The notes beneath the pieces were generated by a model. It was not told the origin of the DNA and searched no databases. It worked only from the letters and a program-made list of their open reading frames with translations. The translations under genes were made by a program, and so were the position numbers. Shown here in pieces: positions 25,584-34,274 of a stretch of 60,830 nucleotides of DNA; position 1 is the first letter of the stretch; every line of letters begins with the position of its first letter. The stretch is from a virus, in IMG/VR virus record IMGVR_UViG_3300042503_000802, positions 1-60,830 of that record; one strand, given 5' to 3'.

Positions 25584-26224
25584 TATTTTTTATTTAAAAG
25601 TTTAATTGGGACACCTACAAAAATTTCAGGGTTATCATCTAATAAAGATTTTACAACTGCACTTTGAGCCCCAAACATTTTATTACTACCAATTGTTAAC
25701 CTATCTCTTACTATTGATCCTGTACCAAATTCATTCATATCTCCAATATTACAATGTCCTGAAATATGAACACCGGGGTTAGTTGTCACAAAATCACCAA
25801 TAACTGTGTCATGACCTACTGTTGTATTTAAATTTAATGTCGTATAATTTCCGATACTTATATTTGTAGTTAAAATACATCCGGGTGAGATAATTCCCCC
25901 AACACCCAGCTTAATAGTGTTATCTAATATTTTGGCGTCTATATCAACAAAAGTTGGTGCGGGAATTAACCCACTATCTAATGCTTTTTGAACTAAAAGA
26001 TTTTTTATTTTAGGACTTCCCACCGCAACCGTAAAAAAGTAATTTGAATCAAATTTCCAATCTTTAACAACAGGATATGAAATTCCGGATATTACAATTT
26101 CATTTTGACCATCATTAAGATCATTAACAAAAATAAAATTTTTAATCTGAGGTTGAGATCTTTTTATATATAAAAAAAACTCTTTTGCTAAACCGGCCGA
26201 TCCTAAAATAACTAAAGTTTCCAT
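25583..26224 (-). CDS. NeuD/PglD-type sugar N- or O-acetyltransferase
   Basis: A 213-residue protein with an N-terminal Rossmann-like part (METLVILGSAGLAKEFFLYI) and a C-terminal left-handed beta-helix of hexapeptide repeats (about 100-195), including GNYTTLNLNTTVGHD with the catalytic His at about 129 region. This is the layout of PglD, NeuD and PerB. PerB acetylates the amino group of GDP-perosamine. It follows the aminotransferase gene by one base, so the two may together make an N-acylated amino sugar. Confidence 0.85.
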   Translation of the reverse strand: METLVILGSAGLAKEFFLYIKRSQPQIKNFIFVNDLNDGQNEIVISGISYPVVKDWKFDSNYFFTVAVGSPKIKNLLVQKALDSGLIPAPTFVDIDAKILDNTIKLGVGGIISPGCILTTNISIGNYTTLNLNTTVGHDTVIGDFVTTNPGVHISGHCNIGDMNEFGTGSIVRDRLTIGSNKMFGAQSAVVKSLLDDNPEIFVGVPIKLLNKK

Positions 26225-26225
26225 A

Positions 26226-27377
26226 TTAATTTAAATTTTTATTTGATAATATTACCATCTCAATAATATATTTAATATCATCATTTGTTAAAAACATATG
26301 TAATGGTAATGATATTACTTGTTCGGATAATTTATGTGAGTTTGGGCAAGAACCGTAATTACTTTTATACATTTTATATAACATATTGTCTCTATAATGT
26401 ACTCCAGGGTAAATACCATATCCATTTAAGAGTTCCATCATTTTATTTCTATTGTTAACAACAATTTGAAATAAATGTCTTGAAGGTTTAATGCAATCTT
26501 TGTGGGTAGAAATAAATTTAATATCTGTGTTTTTAAATCCTTCTTCATACATTTTACAAATTTCTCGTCTACGTGAATTATCTTCTTCTAAATATTTTAA
26601 ACCTACTAAGGCCATTGATGCCATAATAGAATTACCGTGATATTTAAATCCAACATCAACTAAATCATATTCCCATTTATATGTTCCTTTATCATTAGAT
26701 CTTTGATATGTATCCTTATCTATACCAAGCCAAGATAATTTTCGTACTAATGTATCGTAATCCTCATTTTTAAAACAGATCATTCCTGAATCCGCCGTAG
26801 GTAAATTTTTTACTGATTGGAAACTAAAAACTGACACGTCAACATTATGACCTACGTGTTTTACTTCTCCATCTATATTCATAAATGTCCCAGCCATATG
26901 AGCTCCATCAAGTATTAATTTAAGTTTTTTTCTTTTACATAAATTAATAATTTCATTTAATTGACCGGTATTACCTCCTATACCGACAAAAATAACCGCC
27001 TTTGTTTTCTTAGTTATTAAACTTTCAACCGATTTTGGATCTAAACATAAGTTATCATCAACATCCGCAAAAATAGGATTTAGATTTTCATAATTTATTG
27101 CGTGATTTGTGGAAACAAATGTCATAGGTGTTGTGATGATTTCATCACCATCATTCCATTTATTTGAATCTTTAAGTATTTTAATTGCCAAGTGAAGCCC
27201 AGATGTGTTTGAGTTTATAAAATGGGCGTGAGGTAGTTCAGTATATTCTTTCCATTTGGATTCAATCTCAACGGTTTTGAATCCAAGACCTGTCCATCCT
27301 TTATCTAAACATTCTGTTATATGTTCAATAATTTCATCATTTCTGAATTTAGGTACAAATAAATTTAAATTTTTCAT
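26226..27377 (-). CDS. Sugar aminotransferase, DegT/DnrJ/EryC1 family
   Basis: A 383-residue PLP enzyme with the normal catalytic Lys: VFSFQSVKNLPTADSGM (Lys190). Other family features are NSNTSGLHLA near 55-64, ITTPMTFVST near 81-90, and LILDGAHMAGT near 154-164 (Asp157). It differs from the ColD-like gene in keeping this Lys, so it should be a true aminotransferase for a keto-sugar nucleotide. A GDP-perosamine synthase role on the Gmd product is possible; a UDP- or dTDP-sugar substrate cannot be excluded. It overlaps the GT2 gene upstream by four bases if the longer start of that gene's neighbour is used, and lies next to the acetyltransferase. Confidence 0.85.
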   Translation of the reverse strand: MKNLNLFVPKFRNDEIIEHITECLDKGWTGLGFKTVEIESKWKEYTELPHAHFINSNTSGLHLAIKILKDSNKWNDGDEIITTPMTFVSTNHAINYENLNPIFADVDDNLCLDPKSVESLITKKTKAVIFVGIGGNTGQLNEIINLCKRKKLKLILDGAHMAGTFMNIDGEVKHVGHNVDVSVFSFQSVKNLPTADSGMICFKNEDYDTLVRKLSWLGIDKDTYQRSNDKGTYKWEYDLVDVGFKYHGNSIMASMALVGLKYLEEDNSRRREICKMYEEGFKNTDIKFISTHKDCIKPSRHLFQIVVNNRNKMMELLNGYGIYPGVHYRDNMLYKMYKSNYGSCPNSHKLSEQVISLPLHMFLTNDDIKYIIEMVILSNKNLN

Positions 27378-28069
27378 AGTTTATATTTTTTATAACAATA
27401 ATCTTTATCTTTTAAAATCATAGATTTACTATCATTTATTAGTTTAGTGCTCAAATTATGGTCCCCCATAACAATAATAATATTATGATCATTAACAACT
27501 CCCGGATATCCATATTTAATAAATAACCGATACCATAACTCACAATCAATCATATATGTAACATCCACATCAATTAGCTCTCCCTTTGGAATCAATCCAA
27601 CGCTAGGACATCCTATTGTATTTATACCGTCCAATAAATGAATTCCATTTCCATTTATTCTTGGTATTTTTGGGTTATAAAAAATATCAGTTCCCGATTT
27701 TAAATGTGTAAAACCATTAAGGACCCACTTATGGGTTTTAGTTAACAACATCATATTTCTTAAAACAGAATTATTATTAAAATAATCATCTTGATTCATT
27801 ATTTTAATAAATTCCCCACTTGAATTTAAAATTGCATTATTTGTATTGTGTGCGGGATATCCAATATTGTTTGAGTTTTTAATGTATTTTATTTTATCAC
27901 TTTTAAAATTATAAATTAAATTTTTTACATTGTCACCAGGTGAATGATCTGATACAATAATTTCATAGTCATTATAATCTTGAGATATACAAGATTGTAT
28001 ATTTTTACTTAATAAATGTAGGTTACTGCCATCACTATCATATGATGGTATACAAATTGAAACTTTCAT
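27374..28069 (-). CDS. Glycosyltransferase, GT2 family
   Basis: A 231-residue GT2 enzyme: MKVSICIPSYDSDGSNL at the start, DYEIIVSDHSPGD for nucleotide binding, NIGYPAHNTN, and the metal site in IKIMNQDDYF (QDD near 109-111). The start at 28069 is chosen because it begins directly with the first strand of the fold; an in-frame ATG six codons upstream is possible. It lies two bases after the GT25 gene and overlaps the aminotransferase gene by four bases. Confidence 0.85.
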   Translation of the reverse strand: MKVSICIPSYDSDGSNLHLLSKNIQSCISQDYNDYEIIVSDHSPGDNVKNLIYNFKSDKIKYIKNSNNIGYPAHNTNNAILNSSGEFIKIMNQDDYFNNNSVLRNMMLLTKTHKWVLNGFTHLKSGTDIFYNPKIPRINGNGIHLLDGINTIGCPSVGLIPKGELIDVDVTYMIDCELWYRLFIKYGYPGVVNDHNIIIVMGDHNLSTKLINDSKSMILKDKDYCYKKYKL

Positions 28070-28071
28070 AA

Positions 28072-28701
28072 TTATTTTATTAACCATTTATAATCAGTTA
28101 CTCTATTTTCAATATCACTAAAACTAACTCTCTGAGTTGCAATCATAGGATAAAATGAATAGACGTTTAACGTATTTTGTAACTCAACATAAATAACATC
28201 AAGAGCATTATCACGTTTTTTTATTCTATCATACACTTTACTAATTGATTTACCATTAATTGCAACACAATGAGTACTATATGTTTTATGTAATTTACAA
28301 ACTTTTTCATTAACTATAATTGGGGGTTTTACATTCATGTGAGTATTATGGTTGCCCCCAAAATATAACATATCCCAATCATCGGGTAACATTTTAAAAT
28401 AATCTTCCATATCAATAACTTGATGGTTAAATTCAACATCATCTTCTAAAATTAATATTGATTTATAATTATTTTCTAACGCTTCTTCTAGTATTTTCAT
28501 ATTAGTTAAAACTAATGCCAATCTTGATGGTGTAACAAACCCTGATATGACCTGTGGTAATTCTTTACCGTCAACAGCATTAAATTGATTAATATTTGTT
28601 AATCCGTATTTATTAAACTCTATAAGACATTCTTCCCATCTATCAGATCTTCTTTCTAAATTAATGCAAAATGTTTTATCAAAAAAATCAGTTATTTTCA
28701 T
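28072..28701 (-). CDS. Glycosyltransferase, GT25 family
   Basis: A 209-residue protein of the GT25 (LPS biosynthesis) family. INLERRSDRWEE at 13-24 and the metal site LILEDDVEF at 83-91 are characteristic, as are the LTNMKILEEAL helix and DDWDMLYFGG. GT25 includes beta-galactosyltransferases that modify lipooligosaccharide, and the collagen galactosyltransferase fold group. It overlaps the upstream two-domain glycosyltransferase gene by 14 bases. The link to collagen glycosyltransferases is noteworthy next to the collagen-like fibre in this window, though family membership does not prove such a substrate. Confidence 0.88.
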   Translation of the reverse strand: MKITDFFDKTFCINLERRSDRWEECLIEFNKYGLTNINQFNAVDGKELPQVISGFVTPSRLALVLTNMKILEEALENNYKSILILEDDVEFNHQVIDMEDYFKMLPDDWDMLYFGGNHNTHMNVKPPIIVNEKVCKLHKTYSTHCVAINGKSISKVYDRIKKRDNALDVIYVELQNTLNVYSFYPMIATQRVSFSDIENRVTDYKWLIK

Positions 28702-30079
28702 TTTTAAATATATTATTTTTAGACATTATATATTCATATAATTCTTTCGTATTTTTATTTGCTTCTGTTGACACGGTCCCATCTTTTTCGTGGTGATAGT
28801 AGGTAAACAATGGTTTTGGTATTCTTTTACCAACAAAACCATTATTCATCATTCTAACCCATAAATCATAATCTTCCCATCCTTTCATTTCCTCATCATA
28901 TCCTCCACACATTTCAAAAGATTCTCTTGTAAACATTGAACAATTAACAATAAATGGACCTTGTATTAATCTTTCTTTTGACCATTCAGGTCTATTCTCA
29001 ACCCCACTTATTTGACCAACATGATTTGTATCACAATATACAGGACTAATTTTTTTATCTTTTCTAATAATATTAACACAAGTTTGAATATATTCTGCGG
29101 AGATCATGTCATCAGAATCTAATGGTAAAATATATTCTCCATTTGAATTTTTTATTCCGTTATTTCTTGCGTTTGCCGGACCACCATTTTCTTGATTAAT
29201 AATTTTTATATTAGGGTGGTTAGATAGAGAATTTAATTTATTTATAATATATTCATCTGTAGACCCATCATTAACAATGATTAGTTCAAAGTTTTTATAA
29301 GTTGAGTTGAATACCGACTCAATAGATTTTTGAAACATTTTTCCATAATTATAAACTGGCATAATTACAGAGACCAAAGGAAGTTTTTTGTTTTGGGGAT
29401 TAACCGGTAGGTTATTCTCTAAAATATTAGGTAAGTGATCCTTATAATTTTCAATAAACTTTTCTCTATTTTTATTCCATTGATCGTTCGTCATACCTAT
29501 TGATAGGTGAGTAATTGGGATATTTGAAACTACACCAACCTTAACTCCGTTAATATGATTTTCAAATGAAAATGTGGTATCATAAAAGTGAAACCCCTCA
29601 ACTTCTTCATTGAATGTTGTAAATATTTTTTTCTTATTTATCATCATAAAAACACCATCAATAATAACGGTGTCAATAACTTTGTTTCCAAAAGGATCGT
29701 TATATGATGATAACCATTTTTTACCATTATGTTTGTGGTAAACCTGACCAACCATTTCAGAAGTAATTTCCCACCACATACCAGTAGAAGGATAGTATCT
29801 TGTTCCCGCAACTCCAAGAACCCCAAATTCAGGTCTCTTTGTGAAATGTTCAATAACTCTTTTTGCCCAATATGGTTTTTCAAATATTATATCGTCATGA
29901 CATAAAACAACAATATCATTTAAACTTTCGGACAAAATTTCATTATAAGTTGCAGATAAACATTTATCACCATTATTAATTTTCTCAATGATTTGGACAT
30001 TGTCTAAACCACAAGTTTCTTTTATGTGACTTATAAAATTTGGTTTTGTTGATTTTGTACTATATCCAATCGTAATCAT
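28688..30079 (-). CDS. Two-domain glycosyltransferase (GT2-like plus GT2)
   Basis: A 463-residue protein with two GT-A domains. The N-terminal half (about 1-215) resembles the Glyco_tranf_2_5 type, with VVLCHDDIIFEKPYW around the HDD metal site (61-63) and THLSIGMTNDQW. The C-terminal half (about 233-450) is a classic GT2: LVSVIMPVYNYGKMF, LIIVNDGSTDEY, GGPANARNNGIK, LPLDSDDMIS (321-324), and GWEDYDLWVRM as the acceptor-side motif. It could make a disaccharide unit. It overlaps the dUTPase gene by four bases (ATGA). Confidence 0.9.
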   Translation of the reverse strand: MITIGYSTKSTKPNFISHIKETCGLDNVQIIEKINNGDKCLSATYNEILSESLNDIVVLCHDDIIFEKPYWAKRVIEHFTKRPEFGVLGVAGTRYYPSTGMWWEITSEMVGQVYHKHNGKKWLSSYNDPFGNKVIDTVIIDGVFMMINKKKIFTTFNEEVEGFHFYDTTFSFENHINGVKVGVVSNIPITHLSIGMTNDQWNKNREKFIENYKDHLPNILENNLPVNPQNKKLPLVSVIMPVYNYGKMFQKSIESVFNSTYKNFELIIVNDGSTDEYIINKLNSLSNHPNIKIINQENGGPANARNNGIKNSNGEYILPLDSDDMISAEYIQTCVNIIRKDKKISPVYCDTNHVGQISGVENRPEWSKERLIQGPFIVNCSMFTRESFEMCGGYDEEMKGWEDYDLWVRMMNNGFVGKRIPKPLFTYYHHEKDGTVSTEANKNTKELYEYIMSKNNIFKNENN

Positions 30080-30684
30080 ATTCCTGTACTTCCAAACCCT
30101 TTATCCTCTCTATCTTTCGAGGTAACATTATCCACTTCAGTTAATTCAATCCATTTACCACAAACTACAGGTGTCATAACTGCTTGAGCAATTTTCTGAC
30201 CTTGTTTAATTTCTACGGGATTACTAGTCGTGTTAAACATTATAACTTTTATTTCACCAGTATATCCTTGATCTACAGTGCCGGGAGAATTTAAAACCAT
30301 CAATCCTTGATTTAATGCCAAACCACTTTTTGATCTAACTTGTATTTCATAATTTTCAGGTATATCAAAATGTATTCCCGTTGGGATCAAACCTCTACCA
30401 AAAGGTTTTAATGTGATTGATTCGGTAGAAAATAAATCCATTCCCGAATCTGTTTGGTATGCGTATGATGGGGATGTTGATCCTGAATTAGATTTACTAT
30501 AATGTAATTTAATTGTGGGTTGCATGGATTCCATTGCTCTTTCCAATTCCTCAACATCTAAACCAAATTCTTGGATTATGGAATCATAATCAATTTCTAT
30601 TTCACCATCATCATCTAACGCTGCCTCAAGAGTACTAACTCGTTTGAGCATTTCCTCAAACTCATCAACTTTATTATCGTTCAT
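30076..30684 (-). CDS. dut: dUTPase with N-terminal extension
   Basis: This 202-residue enzyme hydrolyses dUTP to dUMP and keeps uracil out of phage DNA. All five trimeric dUTPase motifs are present: DSGMDL (79-84), RSKSGLA (117-123), GTVDQGYTGEI (135-145), GQKIAQAV (162-169) and DKGFGSTG (194-201). The first 55 residues are an acidic helical extension (DEFEEMLKRVSTLEAAL) not found in standard enzymes (about 150 residues). It shares one base with the exonuclease gene and overlaps the glycosyltransferase gene by four, so it is embedded in the sugar operon. Confidence 0.95.
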   Translation of the reverse strand: MNDNKVDEFEEMLKRVSTLEAALDDDGEIEIDYDSIIQEFGLDVEELERAMESMQPTIKLHYSKSNSGSTSPSYAYQTDSGMDLFSTESITLKPFGRGLIPTGIHFDIPENYEIQVRSKSGLALNQGLMVLNSPGTVDQGYTGEIKVIMFNTTSNPVEIKQGQKIAQAVMTPVVCGKWIELTEVDNVTSKDREDKGFGSTGI

Positions 30685-31403
30685 TATTTTAATTGTTTTA
30701 ATTTTATGATTGCATCAATCAGAACCTCAACATCTCGTTCACAGTATTCCCCAATTTCTTTTAACATACCTTTGTTCCAATAACAATCATGAACTTTATC
30801 TCCCGTTACTTCCCCACCTTTTGGTGTTGGAATATCTAACGCCGAACACATTAAGTCCAATGATCCGATTGCGGTATATGCACCATATTGCCAAACATCT
30901 TTAGTATCAATTGCTTTGATCTCCCAAGGTTTAGTATCATATGATGGTAAAATTGATGATGGTTTTAATCCATTAATAATCATACGTTTAGCAATCATTG
31001 GAATATCAAAATTCTTTAAGTTATGACCACATAAATGGAAATCTAATTTACCACAACGATTTAACAATGTTTGAAGTTCACTTAAAAGTGTTTCTTCATT
31101 ATCGTTTGAGAATGTTTGTTTTTTAACTTCATTCTTATCTGTTACGAAAGCAACACTCACACAAACAATTTTAGCAAATTCAGGGACCAATGCGGTTCTT
31201 GTTGAGAAGATTAAATTCTTTCTTTCGTTTTCATTCTTACCAATCAATTGGTCTTCCGGAAATCTTTTTAAGAACCAATCAAAGTATTTGTCAAATTGTT
31301 CACCTAATCTTGGATATTCTTTTACACAAGTGTCATAATCTTTTGATATTCCAACTGTTTCAATATCAAGGAATAAAATTTTTGTAATTGGTACGTTAAT
31401 CAT
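30684..31403 (-). CDS. 3'-5' exonuclease, PolB-exonuclease-like (DEDDy)
   Basis: A 239-residue protein related to the exonuclease domain of family B DNA polymerases. Exo I is FLDIET (Asp13, Glu15), Exo II is GHNLKNFDIP (126-135), and Exo III is YCERDVEVL (Tyr220, Asp224), the DEDDy arrangement. It could proofread, trim DNA ends or degrade host DNA. It is three bases downstream of the GT-B gene and directly coupled to dUTPase, so two nucleotide-metabolism genes sit inside the sugar operon. Confidence 0.88.
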   Translation of the reverse strand: MINVPITKILFLDIETVGISKDYDTCVKEYPRLGEQFDKYFDWFLKRFPEDQLIGKNENERKNLIFSTRTALVPEFAKIVCVSVAFVTDKNEVKKQTFSNDNEETLLSELQTLLNRCGKLDFHLCGHNLKNFDIPMIAKRMIINGLKPSSILPSYDTKPWEIKAIDTKDVWQYGAYTAIGSLDLMCSALDIPTPKGGEVTGDKVHDCYWNKGMLKEIGEYCERDVEVLIDAIIKLKQLK

Positions 31404-31406
31404 TTT

Positions 31407-32621
31407 TTATTTAATTAAGGATTTGTAAAATTCTGCTCTTTCTTTTGTTACGTTATTAAGATCGTATCTATCTTTAACTGTTTCATATAATCGTTCACCC
31501 AAATCAACTATCATACTTGGGTTTTCTACTAATTTTTTTATATTTTTTGCCCAATCACTATGGTTGTTTGATTCATTTACTAATAATGCATTTCCATCCG
31601 TAAATTGACCTTGGTGTAATGCGTGTTTCAAATCAATCGTATATGGACCCACATTAGAAGCAATTAATGCTTTCTTATAGAATCCTGCCTCAATAACTTT
31701 TAATTGAGATTTCATTCTATTGAATATGTGGTTTTGGATTGGGGCCAATGAGATATCAAATTTAGCGTAGTTTTTTGCGTAAGTTGTAACAGGTCTTGTC
31801 CATACTCTTACATAGTTTTCATTTTCCCACCCAAAAAATTCTTTTTCTTCAAACTTACTTAAGAATTCCTTATATTTTGGTGTTACAATTTTATAATTGT
31901 CGGTGAAAATTTCTTCATATCTTGCCCAAACAGTTTCCTCAGGTTTAATTGCTCTTTGTGTCTGTTGACCTGTTTCCTTATTAATTTCCGTAACCGTACC
32001 TCTTGTATCAAAACCACAAACATAATATTGTAATTTATCTTGTAGTGGAGATAATTTTGAAACAAACCCACTCATCAATTTTAAATCGTGAAGGTGAGAT
32101 GACCCACCTAACCAACCAACTCTTATTTTGTCAGATGATAATGTTTGTTCATTGAACTGTGGATCTTTCGGGTTAATGGCGTTAGCAAATACCTCAACAT
32201 TTTTATTATATTTTCTAATCTCATCTGCAAATAATTTAGTTGTAGTTGTAACATAAGATGCAACCTTTAAATTATCCATAATTTTTTGATGAATTTTATT
32301 TTGTATAATTAATTGGTGTATTGGGTGTTCTTTTGTCGGTAACCAATAATCATCAATATCAACAATTACTATAATACCATTTGATTTTAACCACTCAATC
32401 AATTTTGGTGTCTCTTCATACGTCTGCCCAATATTTCTATGTACGTGTACAATTTGATATTTTTTCCAATAGTTTTGATCCATAACTTTTGGTTCGTAGT
32501 CAATGTCTATATGAAAATCTTCAGGATACATATTTTGTAACATAACATGGGGGTCAACTGACCTAAACTTTCCTACACCAGATTTGTCACTTGGGAGAAC
32601 TAATACATTAATTTTTGTCAT
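31407..32621 (-). CDS. Glycosyltransferase, GT4-like (GT-B fold)
   Basis: A 404-residue protein. The N-terminal domain has INVLVLPSDKSGVGKFRS and IVHVHRNIGQTYEETPK; the C-terminal domain has IRVGWLGGSSHLHDL, a FDISLAPIQNHIFNRMKSQL (partly) and KVIEAGFYKKALIASNVGPY segment typical of donor binding. It would use a nucleotide sugar in the cytoplasm. The start at ATG 32621 is preferred over an upstream non-ATG start 11 codons earlier. It is the first gene of the sugar operon, after a terminator. Confidence 0.8.
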   Translation of the reverse strand: MTKINVLVLPSDKSGVGKFRSVDPHVMLQNMYPEDFHIDIDYEPKVMDQNYWKKYQIVHVHRNIGQTYEETPKLIEWLKSNGIIVIVDIDDYWLPTKEHPIHQLIIQNKIHQKIMDNLKVASYVTTTTKLFADEIRKYNKNVEVFANAINPKDPQFNEQTLSSDKIRVGWLGGSSHLHDLKLMSGFVSKLSPLQDKLQYYVCGFDTRGTVTEINKETGQQTQRAIKPEETVWARYEEIFTDNYKIVTPKYKEFLSKFEEKEFFGWENENYVRVWTRPVTTYAKNYAKFDISLAPIQNHIFNRMKSQLKVIEAGFYKKALIASNVGPYTIDLKHALHQGQFTDGNALLVNESNNHSDWAKNIKKLVENPSMIVDLGERLYETVKDRYDLNNVTKERAEFYKSLIK

Positions 32622-32680
32622 AATAAAATATAAATTTATTAGAAATATAATCAATTAATAGATTAATATCAACCCCAAAA

Positions 32681-32711
32681 ATAAAAAACCCCAAACTCAA
32701 AGAGAATGGGG
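32681..32711 (-). terminator. Rho-independent terminator after the virion unit 35694-32736
   Basis: On the minus strand CCCC (32711-32708) pairs with GGGG (32692-32689) through an imperfect stem, followed by TTTTTT at 32688-32683. It separates the virion unit from the sugar operon. Confidence 0.7.
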
Positions 32712-32735
32712 AAATAAATTAAATTATGAATTGTT

Positions 32736-33329
32736 TTATTTGGAAACTTTTTTAACTCTAACAATCTTACCCTCAAAGATATGGTCACCAACTCTGAATT
32801 TAAAAAGATCATTACTTTTTGATTCTGATTCAACAAGTAGACCGTTCTCTTTTAAAACTTCTTCCATTGTTTCTCTAATAATATTTTTTAAATTATTGTT
32901 GGTTGGGATACTTTCGTTAATTTGTTGTTGTGGTTTACGTTGTTGAATGGTGTCTCCCTTCGCATTTGTATTCATTAATCTTGATGCCTTTTCAACTAGT
33001 TCATTAGATAAAACAGAACCCGTGGAAACACCCATATTTGGTTGTTGTATTGGATGTTCCATCATTAATTTTTTAATTTCATCGGGTAATCTTGAATTAA
33101 GAATTCTATCTGATGTTGGTAATTCTGTATTAATTTTAGTTGGTGCCGTATTTGTTTCTGATAACAAATCGGGTGGTAAATTATAATTGGCTTGTACTGG
33201 TGAAAATTCTTCTACCATAGGTGAAGACAATACATTACCTTGAGTTTGATTTCTGCTCATACCATTATGTTTATCCATAATTTGTTTAGAAATCATTAAT
33301 TTTTGTATTAAATCTTGTTCTGCTCCCAT
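32736..33329 (-). CDS. Hypothetical virion-type protein
   Basis: A 197-residue protein that is largely disordered by composition (Asn, Gln, Pro, Ser, Thr-rich, about 20-145), with a helical segment LKNIIRETMEEVLKENGLL at about 148-166 and a small beta-rich end FKFRVGDHIFEGKIVRVKK. The helix resembles the IIKKILRE segments found at the start of other proteins here, but lies near the C-terminus. It is the last gene before the terminator. No family is recognised. Confidence 0.65.
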   Translation of the reverse strand: MGAEQDLIQKLMISKQIMDKHNGMSRNQTQGNVLSSPMVEEFSPVQANYNLPPDLLSETNTAPTKINTELPTSDRILNSRLPDEIKKLMMEHPIQQPNMGVSTGSVLSNELVEKASRLMNTNAKGDTIQQRKPQQQINESIPTNNNLKNIIRETMEEVLKENGLLVESESKSNDLFKFRVGDHIFEGKIVRVKKVSK

Positions 33330-33332
33330 TTT

Positions 33333-33986
33333 TTATTTTATATTATTTATTACTAAATCTTGTGACTGACGAATTAAATCTTGTATTTGACTTCTGAAGT
33401 TATCTCTATCTTCGGGTGTTAATTTTCTATTTAATCTTCTTTCTAATTCTTGATAAATTTGTCTATAAGATTCTGCCGCCTTAGATAGATCAACATTTAC
33501 CAAATATTCTTCTCCTTCTTTTTGAATAATATTGTTTATCATTGAATTAACAACAGTAGCAACAATATCATTTATTGAGCTTTCTATTGTTGGTTCCACT
33601 CCTTCATCAAAAACAGCGTTAATAATAACTCTGTTCATACTTCTGTCACCTCTTGGGTTATATCCGGGTCTTGGTGAATCAAAATTTTCACCTGATGGTT
33701 TGTAAGTTAATATCTTATCTAACCTAAATAATCTCCATCCCGGTAAAGGTTGTTCTCCTTTATATGCGGTGTGAGACGCTCCTTCTAAATCCCAAGCCCT
33801 TAAAACAGGGTTATCGGCTTTACTATACCCAAAACATACAGGTTCAATTAAACGCAAACCTTTACCTCCTGGTTCATCACCATCATAGTACACCACAATT
33901 TTTTGTTTCTTTTTAATTGTGTCTGTAACTGAATTAACGGCAACTACCTCAAGAATAATATCTTTTAAAGTATTGTAAAGTTTCAT
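33333..33986 (-). CDS. Protein with WYL-like domain
   Basis: A 217-residue protein. Residues about 22-95 have the WYL-domain pattern: KKQKIVVYYDGDEPGGKGLR, LIEPVCFGYSKADNPVLRAW, and WRLFRLDKI at the end. WYL domains are ligand- or nucleic-acid-sensing SH3-like folds, mostly in regulators. The C-terminal half is helical (SYRQIYQELERRLNRKLTPE). The N-terminus MKLYNTLKDIILE resembles T4 capsid-targeting peptides (MKTYQEFIAE) and ends in (I)LE. It shares one base with the gene upstream. A role in the virion or as a regulator carried in the head is speculative. Confidence 0.6.
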   Translation of the reverse strand: MKLYNTLKDIILEVVAVNSVTDTIKKKQKIVVYYDGDEPGGKGLRLIEPVCFGYSKADNPVLRAWDLEGASHTAYKGEQPLPGWRLFRLDKILTYKPSGENFDSPRPGYNPRGDRSMNRVIINAVFDEGVEPTIESSINDIVATVVNSMINNIIQKEGEEYLVNVDLSKAAESYRQIYQELERRLNRKLTPEDRDNFRSQIQDLIRQSQDLVINNIK

Positions 33987-34273
33987 TACGCCGAAGGAGT
34001 TGTATATGGTTTGTTAGCTTGATATTCATTTACTTTAATACCATTTTTTCTCTCAAGGGCATCTATTGAAGATCCTCCATTAACGGTATCTAAAAATACA
34101 CCAGTACCTTTTCCTAATTCATCACCATCGGCAATTGCATCAGGGTTAGTTGAAGAGTATTTATTCGTATCTTTATAATCATTCTTTGGGAATAATTTTG
34201 ATCTTTGTTGTACGGCAATTTGAGACAACTCATTATCCGGTTGACTAAAATTAAGTGGTTCTGTAACTGGCAT
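33986..34273 (-). CDS. Small hypothetical virion-type protein
   Basis: A 95-residue protein with little regular hydrophobic pattern, rich in Asn, Asp, Gly, Ser and Pro (MPVTEPLNFSQPDNELSQ, GDELGKGTGVFLDTVNGGSS). It is probably a small structural or linker protein. It shares one base with the WYL-like gene and follows the upstream gene by one base. No family is recognised. Confidence 0.6.
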   Translation of the reverse strand: MPVTEPLNFSQPDNELSQIAVQQRSKLFPKNDYKDTNKYSSTNPDAIADGDELGKGTGVFLDTVNGGSSIDALERKNGIKVNEYQANKPYTTPSA

Positions 34274-34274
34274 A

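Noticed and set aside
16707-32621. Sugar gene block considered as host contamination or assembly chimera
   Set aside because: It is flanked and interleaved with phage genes (gp55-like, PhoH, dUTPase) on one strand with overlapping starts and stops, and shares their base composition.
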